Source: Bryobacteraceae bacterium
Lineage (GTDB): Bacteria > Acidobacteriota > Terriglobia > Bryobacterales > Bryobacteraceae
Length of the DNA: 6,296 nucleotides
Assembly: GCA_030044325.1 (NCBI GenBank)
Contig: JASHWA010000077.1
Coordinates: 1-6,296, forward strand
Direction: 5' to 3'
Below the pieces are notes generated by a model. That model ran no database searches. It saw only the letters and a program-made list of their open reading frames with translations, and was not told the origin of the DNA. This document shows, one piece after another, positions 6,270 to 6,296 of this stretch (its first letter is position 1; every line of letters starts with the position of its first letter). A program made the position numbers and the translations under genes.

Positions 6270-6283
6270 GAAAATTCACCTCC

Positions 6284-6296
6284 ATGAAACGCACCA
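6284..6296 (+). CDS. Probable start of the next gene (only about four codons visible)
   Basis: The ATG at 6284 reads MKRT before the window ends. It follows an extended -10-like element by 14 bases and has no Shine-Dalgarno sequence; the bases before it, CACCTCC, are the anti-SD sense. An ATG at 6269 in another frame (MKIHLHETH) is also open to the window end. Too little is visible to name a product. A basic start of this type would suit a signal peptide, but that is a guess. Confidence 0.3.

Noticed and set aside
6061..6294. Small proteins with SGQWPVASGQWPV-like repeats
   Set aside because: The repeats are the translation of the 7-base DNA units in the inverted repeat; there is no ribosome binding site or domain.

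Overview
This is a GC-rich (roughly 60% by eye) bacterial chromosomal segment carrying ordinary housekeeping and transport genes. The organism is probably a soil-type Acidobacteriota. That assignment is an inference, resting on the codon use, the start-proximal promoter style, and a heptanucleotide 'GGCCAGT/CCACTGG' repeat that I associate with that phylum. No 16S or other phylogenetic marker is present to confirm it. There is no phage, transposon, CRISPR, RNA gene or defence system in the window.

Layout. (1) 1-197: the 3' end of a methionine sulfoxide reductase A gene (msrA), plus strand. (2) 201-224: a GC-rich hairpin between convergent genes. (3) 229-2004, minus strand: a secreted gamma-glutamyltranspeptidase-family Ntn-hydrolase. 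Its catalytic Thr is intact, but several residues that hold gamma-glutamyl substrates are changed. (4) 2023-3240, plus strand: a 12-TM drug/H+ antiporter-like MFS transporter (TetA/DHA1 type). It is transcribed divergently from the hydrolase with only 18 bases between start codons and probably starts at TTG. (5) 3271-4287, plus: a GT4-type glycosyltransferase, 30 bases after the transporter and probably co-transcribed with it. (6) 4288-4400: a 113-base intergenic region with GC-rich hairpins and a -10-like TACAAT just before the next gene. (7) 4401-5063 and 5060-6130, plus: modB and modC, the permease and ATPase of a molybdate ABC importer, overlapping by ATGA. No binding-protein gene (modA) lies next to them inside the window. 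(8) 6131-6283: noncoding DNA with a 31-base-arm inverted repeat built of 7-base units, then an extended -10-like motif. (9) From about 6284: the probable first codons of another plus-strand gene.

How the genes relate. ModB and ModC form one machine and need a ModA from elsewhere. The MFS transporter and glycosyltransferase look like a two-gene unit, but no shared pathway can be read from the sequence. MsrA and the GGT-like protein are independent neighbours.

I did not find a convincing new multi-gene system. The points most worth a second look are the altered substrate pocket of the GGT-like protein, the heptamer inverted repeat after modC, and the very tight divergent start region with a non-ATG start.
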